Source: Symbiodinium natans (taxonomy: Eukaryota; Sar; Dinophyceae; Suessiales; Symbiodiniaceae). Taken from it: DNA of 64,000 nt. The notes beneath the pieces were generated by a model. That model had not been told where the DNA came from. It ran no database searches and saw only the letters and a program-made list of their open reading frames with translations. The stretch covers positions 69,649 to 133,648 of the forward strand of contig CAJNDS010000233.1 in the NCBI GenBank assembly GCA_905221605.1, written 5' to 3'. Shown here one piece after another: positions 36,140 through 48,499 of this stretch; position 1 is the stretch's first letter, and each line of letters begins with the position of its first letter. The position numbers and the translations under genes are program-made.

Positions 36140-39100
36140 TGAATTCCGGGTCCAAGCTTCATGAACACATCCACGCAGAAATCCAACTCCACCACGCTGA
36201 TTGGACCCCCTTGCTCCTCCATTTAAGGACATGGAGGACAAAAGAAACGCGCCAATCACGGCATTGACACACATGTCACAACCTTTAAAGGAACTGGAGC
36301 GCGTGCCGGCCTTTCCATTCGCTGCAGCGACTTTGGCAAACAGAACCGGAAACTGGTAGACCTCCAGGGAAGAGAACCGCGCACCATCAGCAATTAAGGC
36401 TCGAAGCTGCCCTCAATACTTGGCCATGACAGCTCTTCGGCCTCGACCGCCTTTGTGACAAGGCCACAGTGGCCCCAGACCTTGTCGGCTGAATTGGGCG
36501 GCCCCTTTCCGCATGTTCAGTTCACAGCATGTACAGTCTGAGTGCAGGGCGTTGCCACCCAAAATGTTCACAACATCCTCAGCTTGGAATGATCTGGTAC
36601 GAGCACGCAGGCAAGATGCTTCAGGATTCGAGTTGCTTGCCATTCTGCCTTCCAGAATCAGCCAGGTCTCTCCCGGAAGCAACATCCTCCTGAGGTCTCT
36701 CCACTTGGGAGGGTGGCCCGGTTTGACATCTGCTCCGCCTCGGAGTGGCAAAAGAAAACGAACATGCAAGCGAATGCAAGTGTAGGGCTGGGCAAGGGGG
36801 GGCATCTGAGCTGGGCCAGCAGCTGATGTCAAAGTGGGCAGTTGCCTCTGGTATGGCCAGCGCATTCTGGCCCGCCGAGCCGTCTACGTCTGGCAAGGAT
36901 GTCGCTGAAACGGCGCTCTGCTGCTCACAGCAACACTTGGGAACGCCAGGCAACACTCTGCGAACTGTCTCCCGCCCCGCCTTGAAGCACTAGAGCGTCG
37001 TCGTCGCTCGAGTCACTGCCAGTGCTCTCACTGCTCTCCGCCCTCTGGCGGGAGAACGAAAACATGGCACGCACATGAAGACTTACCAGCTCCGTGTCCT
37101 AGACTGCATGAGACTATCGGTTGGCGCCTTGAGCATCCAGTGAGCACCCAGTGAAAGTTTAAGCAATGTGGGACCGTTGACAACTTCGTGTGTTCAGAGA
37201 GTTCTTGCAAGCCCAAGCATATGCTGCGGAAAACCTTCAAGCGCACCATGCACCAGCAGAAGCTAGCAGAAGCTCACAAAGGCTATTGCACCTTCGTGTC
37301 ATCTGCAGACAGCACCGACAGAACCTCAGCAATCCCCGCTGAATCTGCCGACGATGCTGCTCTGCCAATTCTCCCCTCACCAATTGCACCGCATTCACTG
37401 CATGCGCTTGCATGCACTGTACACGGTGCAAGATCTTGGAGAATGAGGTGCCCTGACTGTTGTGTTGGGCCCACTACGCACAATCTGCAGCAATCTGCAA
37501 CACCCAGTTTGCTGAGCTCGGTCTGGATAGCTGCAAGAAGGTCGAGAGCAGGAATTCACTTCGCGTTGCACAGCTATTGCGACATTTTACGTTTCTATGT
37601 GCTTCCTGTACCCGGTGGTCATGGACAGGTGGATTCAAGTGGCTGAGGAAAGTGGACAAAGCAGGAGACTTTGCAACACCCTGAAGTCGAAATATGGCCA
37701 ACACTTGGCCGGAAAAGCAGAGGCTTGCAGAGGCTTGGCCCAAAGCTGTCAAAGTGCGCAGCAGTTCTTTTTTTGGTAGGGCTTCGGAAAGGTGCGGAGC
37801 TTGTCCCAACAGAACGATTCCGGGAGGTGCACCGACAAAAACCGAACTGAACGCCGGTGGGCTTTCTTGTACGGAAATGGAAAAGAATAGAGCACACGGG
37901 AACTCGCCTGCGTTCTGCAACGTTTAACCCCGAACCTAACTCATCGTACTTTCACGTGCGACTCGGTGTCGCGAACAAAGGCTGTATTCATTCCAGCGGC
38001 CACTCCATCGGCATGGCGTCCCCCATCATCTCTTCGGACACAACCACCAAGGACCTCCCATGCTCTGACCCCGAGTCGGCCTCATGGCACATCATGGCAC
38101 ATCATTGCACTGTCTCAAGGAGTCAAGACATGCCGGGGATCACCACGAAGGCAGCTCGGCTGCTGCCAACCTTGTCGGAACCCGACTGTATTGAAAGGGG
38201 CATCAAAGATGCCTGAGCACTGGCTGCTAAAGCTGTGCAGCTGCGATACAGTACAAAGTCCGGCCTTCTCTGCAAGTCTTCGGTGGCTTTGCCTTCCAAG
38301 AATCTCAATGTGCTGTCCCTAGCGGCCACAGTCCCTCTAAGCTTGATGTGACTAGCTTTCAGAAATATTTAAAGAATTGAGACAGGATAAAAATACCAAT
38401 GTAACAGTGGCATGAACACATCATTTACCATATGAACAGTGCGCAGGACGTTGCTCCTGGAAGGCGTGAAGTTGCACGGTCCATCAGCACAAAGCCACCG
38501 CCAATCCCGCTGGAATAGGAGTGCCCACAGCTCCTCACCGCCAAGCGCAGAACAAGATTCCAGAAGATTCTGCCAGGGATGGTGGCTCTACTCCGTTCTG
38601 CAGGAGAGGACTGTTTGCCGGCCTCAGCATCAACAGCGGCAAAGTCCACGCGGCAAGATCCTGAGTGGCAACCGCCGCAGAATGTTCCAAGACAAGAGAA
38701 TACGTAAACTTGGCAAACTGGTGTGGCAACCTGGGATCCTAACCGCTGCAAGCTAACACATCACTGGCATGCAGCAGCCGCAAACAGTGCACCTGCACGC
38801 AAAGGCTTCGCTGCAGAGCACAACACCAGCTTCGACATGACCGAACCGAAGCGTTATTCATGGCACCTTCAGCTCTCGCGGGAGTGGAGTCCATGGCATC
38901 CGCGGGCAATTGCGTTCAGCGAGTAAAGTTGAACCCACATTGTCAAGCTTGGTGAGGCAAGGCCTGGCAGGAAAGCTACACAAAGTGCGAAACGAGCTAA
39001 ACGTTGTTGCTGCGCTCACTAATGTGGCTCCTCTTCCAACTGTACCGTTTGCAGGGGCTGGCTCACACCCCCCTCGTGGACTCGTTGTATGACCCTAAGG

Positions 39101-39580
39101 CTGCAATCCAACGCAACTGGACATCGCATTTTGGACAGAAAGTGCGCACTCAGCACTGGCACGGCACAGACAAAGACTAAAAAACATTCGGGTGCCCTTT
39201 TTCCGCTCTGCGGGTGCCTGGCGTCAAACACTTCAAGCGCGAAAGCGCAGCTGATACTTTCGGGGGAGCAAACCTGCCTCCAAAGCACATCAGGACGTAT
39301 CAGAAACAGATCGCACGCAGTAACAGAACTCGCGGAGGCAGATGCTGTGCATGAACTTGGGCTCAGATGAGCCTCATTGGCATGTGTGGTGCAACAGATC
39401 TTGTTTTACAACTTTACAGCCTTGTTTCGAGTCAACAGGAGTTGTGAAGCTATATAAGCTACTAATCAGTTACAATCACATAAGTAGAGAGCATCGTCTT
39501 CATGTCTCAAAATGCATGGTACGGGCCCGCTGCCCAACTCGCGTGGGCTCACTCTCCATGGGCTTGCACGGCGACTTGAC
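36140..39580. other. Intergenic region downstream of the SPRY gene, nothing supported
   Basis: Unique moderate-GC sequence. Short overlapping open frames on both strands, none with a recognisable domain or consistent splice structure. Its right end is the 3' flank of the hnRNP U-like gene. Confidence 0.45.
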
Positions 39581-42574
39581 TCACTTGCCCTTCCATCCTT
39601 TGCCACCCTTTCCGTATGGCATGTAACCCTTGCCAAAGTCTTTGCCTTTCCCCATAGACATACCCATTCCGCCCATGCCACCCATGCCACCCATGCCACC
39701 TCCCATGCCACCGCCCATGCCTCCCATGCCGCCTCCCATGCCGCCGCCCATGCCGCCGCCCATGTGACCACCCATGTGGCCACCCATGTGGCCACCCATG
39801 TGGCCGCCCATTGGGCCGCCCATGCCTCCCATGCCCATGCCCCCCATGCCCATCCCGAGCGGACCAACTGGCATGACCCCCTTGCCATAGCCTTTGCTGG
39901 GACCTTTCATGTTTCCCTTCCCGGAGTCCTTTCCACCCTTATGTGAAGAGACGCTGTGGGTGATTTTCAGCTTGGCTGACTCATCACCCATGTCCACAAG
40001 TAGAGCTCGGTGTCTGCGTCCCTCCTCAGCAATCTTCACAAAGACCTGCGGATACTCGATCTCTTCATCCAGCAAGGACTCGAGAACCTTGTCCTTGTTG
40101 ACGAAGACACAGTCTTTGGCTAAGTCCACCAGCTGAGCTTCGTTTTCAACACCGAAGTTCTTGAGGTAGAGCTGCTTCTGGTAATATCTCTGATAGTAGA
40201 AGGCCAGATGCTCCAGGACGATTCCCTTCCTGTCCGGATCGTCGCAATCCTTCTTGAAGGCATGGGCCATCAAGTGGAGCTCAAAGCACAAGGACATCAA
40301 AGCCCAATCTTCATGGCCGAACTCCTTGTAGAGCGGCATGCCGCCGCCGATGTCGTCGACCTCATCTACGCCAAAAATGTCGACGCCGTCGAAGTCGACC
40401 TCCTCCTCCTCCTCTTCCTCCTCTTCCTCGACCTCCATGGGCTCCGGCTTCTCCTCCTCTTTCACCTCCTCTTCGTCTTTTTCCTCCTCTTTTGCCTCTT
40501 GCTTCTCGGACTCCTTCTTCGCTTTTTCTGCAGCTGCCTTGGCTTCTGCTATCTTCTTCTGGGTCTCCTTGGCCGCCTTGGCCTGAGCTTTCTTGGTCAG
40601 CTTGGCTTTGAATTCCGGCACCTTGGCCTGCCACTGCTGCAGAACCTTTTGCCAGGCCGCCCACTTCGTCTTGAACCACATGGAAGGAGCAAGGTCCTCT
40701 ACTCGGCTAGTGAGCTTCCTCTCCTTGATCCATTTGCTCACGACCTCCGTGGCCTTGGGACCTTGGCTCCATTCGTAATTGACCTCGTCAAAGCCCTCCT
40801 CCAGGTCCGGAACCGTAAACTTTGTAAAGCAGCGGTTCAAGAAACTTATGGCAACATCGGGCAACGCCGTCTTGCGGAACTTCATCTTCTTCTCCTCTGG
40901 CGAGAGCTCCACCTTTGGTGGCTCCTCGTCCACCTCCTCAGCCTCCTCCTCCTCCTCTTCTTCGTCCTCCTCCATGTCCACGTCCTTGGTCTCCTCCTCC
41001 TCCTCCTCTTCCGGGACCTCCTTTCCTTCCGCTTCTGCTTTCTTCCGCTCGGCCTCCTTCCTTGCCTCCGCGCTGCGGGCACGCGATGCGCAAAACCCAT
41101 GAAACCCGCGACCATATGGGACTCTAAGACTCTAAGCATGCCAAACATGTTGAGCAGCAAAAATTAGCAAAAAAACCTCTCAGCAAGCACAGCTGGCGCT
41201 CCAACACCCTGGCCAAGATGCCTTCTCAGTAGCCTTCTTCATCTCTTCCATCTTCTTTTGGCGCTCTTTCTCGGCCTTCTTCTTGGCTTTCTCGATCTCT
41301 TTCTGCTTCTTTTCAGCTGCCTTCTTCCTGGCCGCCTCCTCTTTCTTCATCTTGAAGTCCTTGTCGGATTGCTCCTGCTTCTCAGCCAACATGAGTTCCT
41401 GGCTCAACTTCACGAACTCCTTCTTCGGATCTCCCACGACGACATGGGCCACTTTCTTGAAAGAGCTGTCAAAAAAGGCACTCAGGCTGTCGGCCCTTGT
41501 CTCCTTTATGAGGTTCGCACGAAGCTCCATGACGATGTAGTGGCGCTTCTGGAGAGGGGCGATGGCGTGGATCATGCGCCGAATGCTCATGTCATCCATC
41601 TCTGGGAGACCGAACCGGAGCTCTGGTTTGTCGTTGCTTCCCATGCCTCTTGGGGCTGGGATGCCACTCTTCTCAGCCCAGTCCAGCAGCATGCGGTCGG
41701 AGATCTCGGTGTACTTGGGATTCTGTTGCTTGAAGGAATCCAACCAGTCGAAGCCGCCTTGATCAGGCAAGCACACCGGAAAGAGCACCTCGAACTCTTG
41801 GTCCTTACTCGGTGCGGTCACGGTAGTGTGAGAGGCAACTGCTCCCTGCACCATGTGGCAGGTGAAGGGCAGTGGAACCTGAGGTTGGGGGCCGAAGCTA
41901 AGGCCCACTGCAAGATTTCGGTACGTCACCGTGGGATACAGTGCCTTGCCTTGGAGCGAGGCCGGAAGCGCCTGCGGTTTGGAAACTCGCTTGCCATCCT
42001 TGAAGAGGCTCAGGGTGTTGACATTTGGGGACGCTTTGTCCAAGTTCAACACAACGGCTACAATGCTTCCCTTGCCATATCTGGCACCAATGCCGAGAGA
42101 TGTTCTCTCCTTGTTGTGGATAAGAACACCCTCCATGTCGAAGCAAATGCTAGTCTCGTCGATGCCCATGAGAGGTGATGACGCAGCTGTAGAAAAGCCA
42201 ATGCGCAGCACATGCTTAGGATGTGGTTTGCCACCTTCCTCAGCCCTAACAACCTGCTCGACGATCTTGGCCTCGAACATGTAGCGGCCGTTCTTCAGCC
42301 CAACATTGGTTCTCGCACCTGCCAAAAGGTGGCGCGCTCCACCATCAGACAAGGGCAGGAGCAAAGAGCTATTGGATGACACGACGACATTCAAAGTAGT
42401 GTCTGGAGTCAGGAATGTGACTTTCTCCTTCAGTTTGGCACCCTTCGACTCGACTGCATCCTTTTCTTGCTCTTCCTCGGGCTCCGGAGCTGTTTTTTCC
42501 TCGGTTGCCTCAGCGCCGTCGGCGCCGTCGGCGCCGTCTTCGGTCTTTTGTTTCTTAGCCGCGGGCTCTGCCAT
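39581..42574 (-). CDS. hnRNP U-like SPRY-domain RNA-binding protein, two exons
   Basis: Predicted 952-residue nuclear RNA-binding protein. Exon 1 is 42,574-41,208, exon 2 is 41,072-39,581, and the 135-bp intron (GT...CAG) joins one frame in phase 2; without splicing the frame stops at 41,180. The ATG at 42,574 is chosen over upstream GTG. Residues 1-60 are acidic/lysine-rich. Residues about 90-230 form a SPRY domain (GRYMFEAKIVE; GIGARYGKGSIVAVVLNLD; LYPTV; LSFGP). A lysine/glutamate coiled coil spans the exon junction. A second folded segment (about 500-620), another acidic coiled coil and a helical segment (about 710-830) follow. The tail (about 840-952) is rich in Gly, Met and Lys (GGHM, GGM). 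SPRY plus a disordered glycine tail fits hnRNP U-like proteins, but I see no P-loop ATPase-like motif of animal hnRNP U. The role in mRNA packaging or processing is inferred. Confidence 0.9.
41073..41207 (-). other. Intron of the hnRNP U-like gene
   Basis: 135 bp. Donor CCAGG|GTGTTGG, acceptor CCCGCAG|CGCGG. Both sides share one reading phase, which turns two separate open frames into one. Exact ends are inferred; a nearby GC donor (AAG|GCATCT) would break the frame. Confidence 0.7.
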
Positions 42575-42640
42575 GAGCACAGTGTTCTCGAACTCGGCTA
42601 AGGCTGTGCAACTAAGGCAGTCTAAGGATTGACAGGAAAG
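42575..42640 (-). promoter_or_regulatory. 5' leader of hnRNP U-like gene, candidate trans-splice acceptor
   Basis: Upstream of the ATG the minus strand reads TTTCCTGTCAATCCTTAG, a pyrimidine-rich tract ending in AG near 42,622. Dinoflagellate mRNAs receive a spliced leader at such AG sites. The assignment is an inference; no TATA-like element is evident. Confidence 0.3.
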
Positions 42641-43813
42641 AATGCATCAGGGAAGCTCAGTGACGGATTGAACGAACTTTGAGATTCATGCGCAAGCACA
42701 GCCACATGCAACTTCGGCATGGATGAAGCATCTTCACAACTTTTTCAACGGGCTTCACTTGCCATCGTGATGCCTGACCTACACTAACCTACGTCAGCGG
42801 CCTCACGGCCAAGAACGGGCAGCAAGACCTCGGCGATGCAAAAATTGCATGTCGTTGCGGTACCTCTACACAAACTCAACCGCCACCACATGCTGTGCAT
42901 TGGCCACTCCTGCTATGAAAAAAAGCAGAACATAAGCTCGCTCGACAAAAAGGGATCGCTGACAAAACCCCTGCTGTGCCCCAGGCAATCTTGCAACTCT
43001 CAGCTGAGATCCCTGCAAAAAGCCTCAGCCGCTACTCATCTGGCCTGCAACAGCCGATTCCATAGCGGAGGAAATCCGAAAAAATTGCGATCGCAACGTG
43101 GATTTATCCTCAAGGCGACACAACACGAACTCTCCAGAATCAGCCAAGGCTGAGACTTGCGCCGCTTGGAGTGCTTCTGCCAAACCCTGAGGATCCTGCC
43201 GTCAACACTCTTACACTCTTGCGCACGGCTTGCGCAATGCGCACTTTCAAAGACAGAATTGCGCACATCCGTCTACGTCATCGGGAAGCTGAGCACGCAG
43301 CAGTATTCAACGCCTCAAGAAGCATAACCCGTTGGAAAAAAATCGAGCAACAAAACCAATGGGCCAGCTGGCTTGTTGAAGCTGCGGCTGCCCTTTTAAT
43401 GCCTGCATTGTCGGAAACCGACAGTACATGTCTAAAACAGCGACAATCAAAATCAAATCGTATTCATTCCCAGTATATCACTTGTGGACGCCGCAATACG
43501 CCGCACCTCTGAAGCCATTGAGTGTTGTTGAGCCTGTCTCGAATTTTTGGCCCGCCCTGCCCCCCCCCCCCCCCCCCCGCCCGTGCAATGATCGACTCGG
43601 CCCAGGACGGCATACTGTAGCATTTCTGGGTTCATCATCATCGCCTGCCTGTCATGGAGTCATCAACAACTCCTCAACCAAAATCATGAAAATCAATACA
43701 AGCCAGACATGCACTTCTGGCGAAGCCATGATTTGCTCGCGAAGCTCCTGCATGTCCATTGCGTCCCGGGTTTGTGCCCCACATTCGAGGATACTCGGCT
43801 ACTCAAGCCCACT
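42641..43813. other. Intergenic region with poly-C tract
   Basis: Unique sequence with a C tract at about 43,561-43,578. Open frames up to 164 codons cross this tract and are not convincing. Confidence 0.5.
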
Positions 43814-44261
43814 TCAACATTCTAAGTTCCCGACAGGCTGGGTCTCCATCAGCATCTGCATTTGCGCCATCATCTGCATGCCTTCTCCCAGTTCTCGCAT
43901 TTGCGGAAGCGTGGAGCTCTGAAAAATAATGCACACATGTGGAGTGAGTGGGTGGCTGCTGGGCTGCGATTGATCCAGTTCCTGGACGGCCTGCAAACGC
44001 GGATGCAGAGTAATATCTGTTTTGAACGCTCTTTGACCTCTTGCTGCCTCTTCCTGGCTGATCTGTTCGCACAGCAGCCGCCCGTCTTTGGAGCTGTGAG
44101 TGAATGCCTCAAGCCCAGCATAACTCACATGCCTGTTGCGGAACACCATAGAGCAGCTCGGACAGCGTGAGGTTTACACCCATCCCCGGCCATCGGCAAG
44201 CCGCAAGTACGTTTGCTCGTCTTCTGCCTGCTCCAAAGCAACAAGATCCTGCTCCATTCTG
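43814..44261 (-). CDS. Possible two-exon 3' gene fragment, SH3-like LADGRGW motif
   Basis: Exon candidate 44,261-44,180 follows acceptor GACTGCAG and encodes RMEQDLVALEQAEDEQTYLR then LADGRGW, ending exactly at a GT donor (TGG|GTGTAA). Candidate terminal exon 43,918-43,814 follows ATTATTTTTCAG, encodes a methionine-rich helix (MRELGEGMQMMAQMQMLMET) and ends in TGA. Both are phase 0 at the junction. The LADGRGW string is typical of short SH3-like/beta-barrel repeats in protist proteins (recall, not checked). A middle exon may be missing and other frames are open, so gene status is tentative. An alternative reading of the same DNA gives IGRIDDLAIYS, reminiscent of lectin-like folds. Confidence 0.35.
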
Positions 44262-46270
44262 CTGCAGTCATCGGAACCGAATAGATGGCCAGATCGTCGA
44301 TACGTCCGATACGTTGAACGAGAGATGTCGCGTCCAAGCCTTTCTCACCTCTGACACCTGGAAGACCTGGGAACAGACATGAACAGGCCAAGCTCTGCAT
44401 TCTACCGGCAGTCAAAGCGCGTGCGCCTGGTGGGGAAGAAGCTGCCTCCCTGTTCGGGCTGACTTCACATCAGGCCTTGCGCAAAAGACTGCTGGTTTGC
44501 TTGCCTGAGAACTTGCCTGCACGTTTCCTAGAGCCAACAAATATAAGTGCATGATGTCTGAAGCCCTCGGCAGGTGGCCGCTGCAGCCAGCAGCCACAGC
44601 AGCCACGAAGCCCTCAGACTCTGGCTCTTCACGAATGCCGATGGAGGCACCCCGTGGGTCGGTGACCTGACTTATGCAGGTTGGGATTGGCGCATTGAAG
44701 GGCGGCGCACTCGTATGGCTCCAGGCACGGTAAAAAAGAAGATCCTCCGAGTCTGCAGCCTGCAGGTGGAGCCGAGCGATGTCATGTGCGACGCAGGCGT
44801 GCGCAGGCGCACGATGCCCCTTTCGCAATGTTTCAGGTGTTCCTGCCCCGCCTCTTCTTCCTCCTCATGTAGCAAGTACCTGAAATCTCTTGTCAAAACT
44901 TTGCGGCTGCGGTCCATGCGCTGAAAGCCTGGGGATGGCCGTAGTCTATGCAGCCGGGCTGCCATAGAAGGCCAGCTGTCGCAACTGTGCCGCCCGCGAT
45001 ATAGAGAGCCTAAACCGCCATCGCTGCTTTCCAAGATGGGCTTTCCAAGATTATGAAACGAAAAGCAAGAAAGTCTCGGGCCACCGGGCCTTTCTCCAGC
45101 CTGAGCCGCTGTCCATGTGACCGACGAGGGGGCGCCTTCCCACATGGGCATGGCATTCTGCCACGTCACCCTCAAAGCGGTGAAACAAAAAGCAAAAGAA
45201 AGAAAGAGAGGAGGAAAAAGGGAAGAAAGAAAGACAGACAGAGACAGAAAGAAAGAGAGACAGAGAGGGGGAGGCGACGTGAATCAAACTCGGTAACATT
45301 GGGAACCCATGGGTACCCGTCGGAAGCCGTGGGAAGCCGACTTGAAGGACCCGACTGTCACACCTGATCGGCGCTCCACGGACCAGCGCCCCGGAGCGCA
45401 CCAGGAGCTATGAGCTTGGACAATAAAAAGCAGTGGAGAGGCGTCTTGGAAGGCATGGCATGGGACACCTGAAAAACGGCCAGAAAAGCCAGCACTTCTG
45501 GCAAAACAGCAACCTTTGGCACGAGCAATCTTCTGTGTTCTCCGCTGGACACCTGTAAAACGGCGATTTCGCAGTTTTGCAAAATCGCCGACGGAGAAGG
45601 CACTGGCTTGGCCAGGTGCCTTCGGGTTCTTCGTGCAACTTGGTTGCGTGTTGCGTGTCATTGGACAACTGCGGGCAAGACTCCTGGGCGCTGATAGGAC
45701 AACTCGATACTCGCAGGCAAAATCACGCAGCAATCCTCGCAGAGTTTTGGCTTCGTCGATGGGCTTGACCTTCGAGGCAGCTTGCAACTGTCATGCTGTC
45801 TTGTGGTCATTTTCACCATGGAACGTGTCGCCGATTGCAATGGAAAGGCAAAGAGTGCTGAGCGACCAGCACAGTTGCCTGACAATCTTGCTTTGCTGCC
45901 TGTTGTATCACGACACAAATAAAGGCACCTTTCCAAGTCACGGACGACGTTGTTCGCCTCAGCACGGAGCAAGTCCGTCACTTAGCGGGATGAACGATGA
46001 TGTACATCAACTGCTTGAAGCCGTCGGCAGAAGTTCGTCTAGCGTCGGCTTCAGCAACAATTGCTGCAGCGGAAGCTGCTCTCTCACCTTCCAACCGCAA
46101 GAGGAATCAGGAGGCATCCCGGTTCAGGTGTGAGGAGGCATGACGGTTCAGGCTCCATCCATCAAAATAGTGTGAACTCCAAGCTGCTCTGCGCATGCAA
46201 CGCTAGTGCCTGTTTTGTTAAAATGTTCTCTGAACATTCTGCCGAACCACTGCCCACTAGAGCCTCAAGG
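44262..46270. other. Intergenic or intron-rich region, no confident gene
   Basis: Contains a purine-only tract of GAAA/GACA type at about 45,180-45,275. Some minus-strand stretches look coding-like (for example TDLLRAEANNVVRDLERCLY near 45,900-45,980), but no splice structure could be fixed, so no gene is called. Confidence 0.4.
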
Positions 46271-46278
46271 GCATATAA

Positions 46279-46390
46279 GGCCCTATTAGGCCCTATTAGG
46301 CCCTATTAGGCCCTATTAGGCCCTATTAGGCCCTATTAGGCCCTATTAGGCCCTATTAGGCCCTTTTAGGCCCTATTAGGCCCTATCAGG
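46279..46390. repeat. GGCCCTATTA decamer minisatellite, 11 copies
   Basis: Eleven head-to-tail decamers, two with single substitutions (CCCTTTTAGG, CCCTATCAGG). Confidence 0.97.
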
Positions 46391-46706
46391 CTGAAGTGCG
46401 CGGCCTTCACTTGGCAAGGCGGGTCAGTTTCCTGGCATCACCAAAAATATCTCTGTCAACTCTCCAAGCTATTGCCAGACCTGGGGTGCTCCAATTGCCG
46501 GAAGAGGCACCGCTGCAGCCTGCTCAGCAAGCATTCTCTCTGCTAGAACAGAGGACAAGGATTCCGAGTCTTCCTTCCTTCCAGCGGGCACATATTCGAG
46601 TCCTTATTTCTTTATTTATTTCTTTTTGTTTTTCGCCTCGGCTTCCTGCCGCAAGCAAGCAGACCCGGATCAGGTCTCCTTCCCCTTAACCCCACCCCAC
46701 ATCCAC

Positions 46707-46747
<41 letters not shown>

Positions 46748-47080
46748 ACACCCCCAGCTTGGGAACCCACCTAAATCAACGGCTCCGTCTCGCCCGCGGA
46801 ATATTGCCGTCATCTCCACATGCTGCATGCTCTGGGCCGGCCCGGCTGCCGAGGCGGCGCGCGCAAGCGTTTGCAATTTCTTTCTTTCTTTGTATCTCGT
46901 TCTTTCTTTGCCGTTTTTTCTTATTCATGTTTCTTTCTTTCTTTTTTTTCTTTCTTTGTCCATTTCCTTTTGTTTCCTTTCTTTCTCTTTCTTTCTGCCG
47001 CGCCAAGTCGCGCCCCGATCCTGCATCTCGAGCGCCGCCCATCTGCAACACCTCCTCGGTCCCGTATCATGAACTGGACT
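46391..47080. other. Poly-C and TTTC-rich low-complexity region
   Basis: C tract of about 39 bases at 46,709-46,747, then TTTC-rich pyrimidine sequence at about 46,870-47,000. Long open frames here (up to 325 codons) are low-complexity serine/phenylalanine/proline strings caused by the strand bias. Confidence 0.7.
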
Positions 47081-47165
47081 CGATATCTCTTTCACTCTTT
47101 CTTTCTTTCCTTCTTTCTTCTGGGGGCATGGGGGCAGCCCCCGGGCGCCCGCGCCCGCCCCTGTA
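47065..47165. repeat. Dispersed pyrimidine/GGGGGCATGGGG element, copy 1
   Basis: Order of parts: GATATCTCT, CT-rich run, TTCTGGGGGCATGGGG, CAGCCCCCGGGCGCCCG. The same order recurs at about 48,500-48,605. The GGGGGCATGG...CCCCCGGGCG part can self-pair. Confidence 0.55.
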
Positions 47166-48499
47166 TTCGGGGCCCCTCCAGGAACAGTCTGAGAGCAGAA
47201 CGCGCGACTCGATTTCTACCCCACCCCCCCGTACTAAAGGTAAAAGTTCCCCGACCCATATCAGAGCTGTCGGCCCGTCATCGGTCCTCGAGCCCCGTGC
47301 CTGTCCCACTTATCCCGTATCGGCCTCTCGTTTGGTTGGCGCTGTACGTGAAACTTTCCACACTGCCTCGCCATTAGCTGCTCTCGGCCCCTTTTTCCTC
47401 TTAGTCCCACGCTCACCCCTCTCGGAACTCTCCCCACAGGTCAAACTTTTCCAACCTTCCCGAACACCTTCTCCAGCCCATCCCAGCCCTCAGTGTGGTT
47501 CGAGGGCATACGCAGCATGCTTGACTACTGTGTGGCATGTCTGGACTGCCCCCCATTATGACCCCCAAGCCCTCAGCTCAAGCCCCACCATCTGCCCCCA
47601 GCGTAGTCTCCAGCCCTTCTTGCCTCCGTGTGGTTTTGGGCGTTTGGTGAAACTTGTTTGGGTCGCTGGCCGCCCCCTTTGCTGGCCGGCCCCCTTTTTG
47701 GCCCCCACGTGTCCTAGGTTGCCCGCAAGCTCCTGAACTCCCCTTGCCCAAATCAATTCCACACTTCAACCTTTCCGAACCTTCCCCCAAGTCCCGCCGC
47801 CTATCCTAGTTTTGGGGTGTTTGCCAACGGCCTCCTTCTGACAAGTTCTGTTTTGCCGAGCTGGATTAGTTATCCCCTCTTTCCAACTCGACATCTTCTT
47901 CTTCTTCTACCCAGCGACGAGGTCCCCCCCGAAGAGGAACCCCGGCCGCGCAGGCCCGCTGCTCCGATCCAGTGGTGAGAAGAGGGTCCCAAATATATCT
48001 CTTCTTCTTCTTCTACCCAGCGAAGGTGCCCCCCCCCCAAAAGGGAAGACCACCGGTTTTGACGGCCCGCTGCTGAGTCCGAGGTCCAAAACCCTTCTGG
48101 GTTGCGAGTCAGTTCACTCGCCCCCAAAAATCACTTTCGGTTAAGCGGGCTGCTCGCTTTGGGTCTTTCTCCTCCTGGTTCGTTGCTTCCTGTTGGTGGC
48201 CACCCATGGTGTGTTCCGTGGCAGACTCGGTGGTCGGCTCCTCCATGCACTCACTGAGGCCCCCCACGAGCAGCTCCTCCCCATTGGTCTGCAGTGCTTC
48301 TGTTGTGTTCACTTCTTCGGCTCCCCGGTGGCATACTCTCCAGCGTGGTCCCGTGTTTGTTCGCCGGTGTAGTCATTGAGGTTGTCACGGGCCCCCCTTT
48401 CGTGGTCCGTGTTGTGGGCTCCATCTCGGCTTCCATGTTGACGTGCACCTCCTCGTGTTCTAGGCACACACGGCTCCGCTTCTCCATCCACATCAGGTT
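47166..48499. other. Spacer with a short tandem duplication, no gene seen
   Basis: C/T-biased sequence. The word CTTCTTCTTCTTCTACCCAG occurs at about 47,893 and 48,002, followed each time by CGA and a C tract, so a segment of about 108 bp is duplicated in tandem. No convincing coding frame. Confidence 0.5.

Noticed and set aside
40208-42178. Long plus-strand open frames (319 and 306 codons), leucine/serine-rich
   Set aside because: They are antisense shadows of the hnRNP U-like gene, produced by its lysine/glutamate-rich codons.
44125-44415. Minus-strand frame containing IGRIDDLAIYSVPMTAAE, reminiscent of a LamG-type lectin end
   Set aside because: It overlaps in a different frame the better-supported exon ending in LADGRGW at a GT donor; both cannot be coding.
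46626-47736. Plus-strand frames of 148-325 codons, rich in Pro/Ser/Phe
   Set aside because: Caused by poly-C and TTTC strand bias; no domain and strong low complexity.
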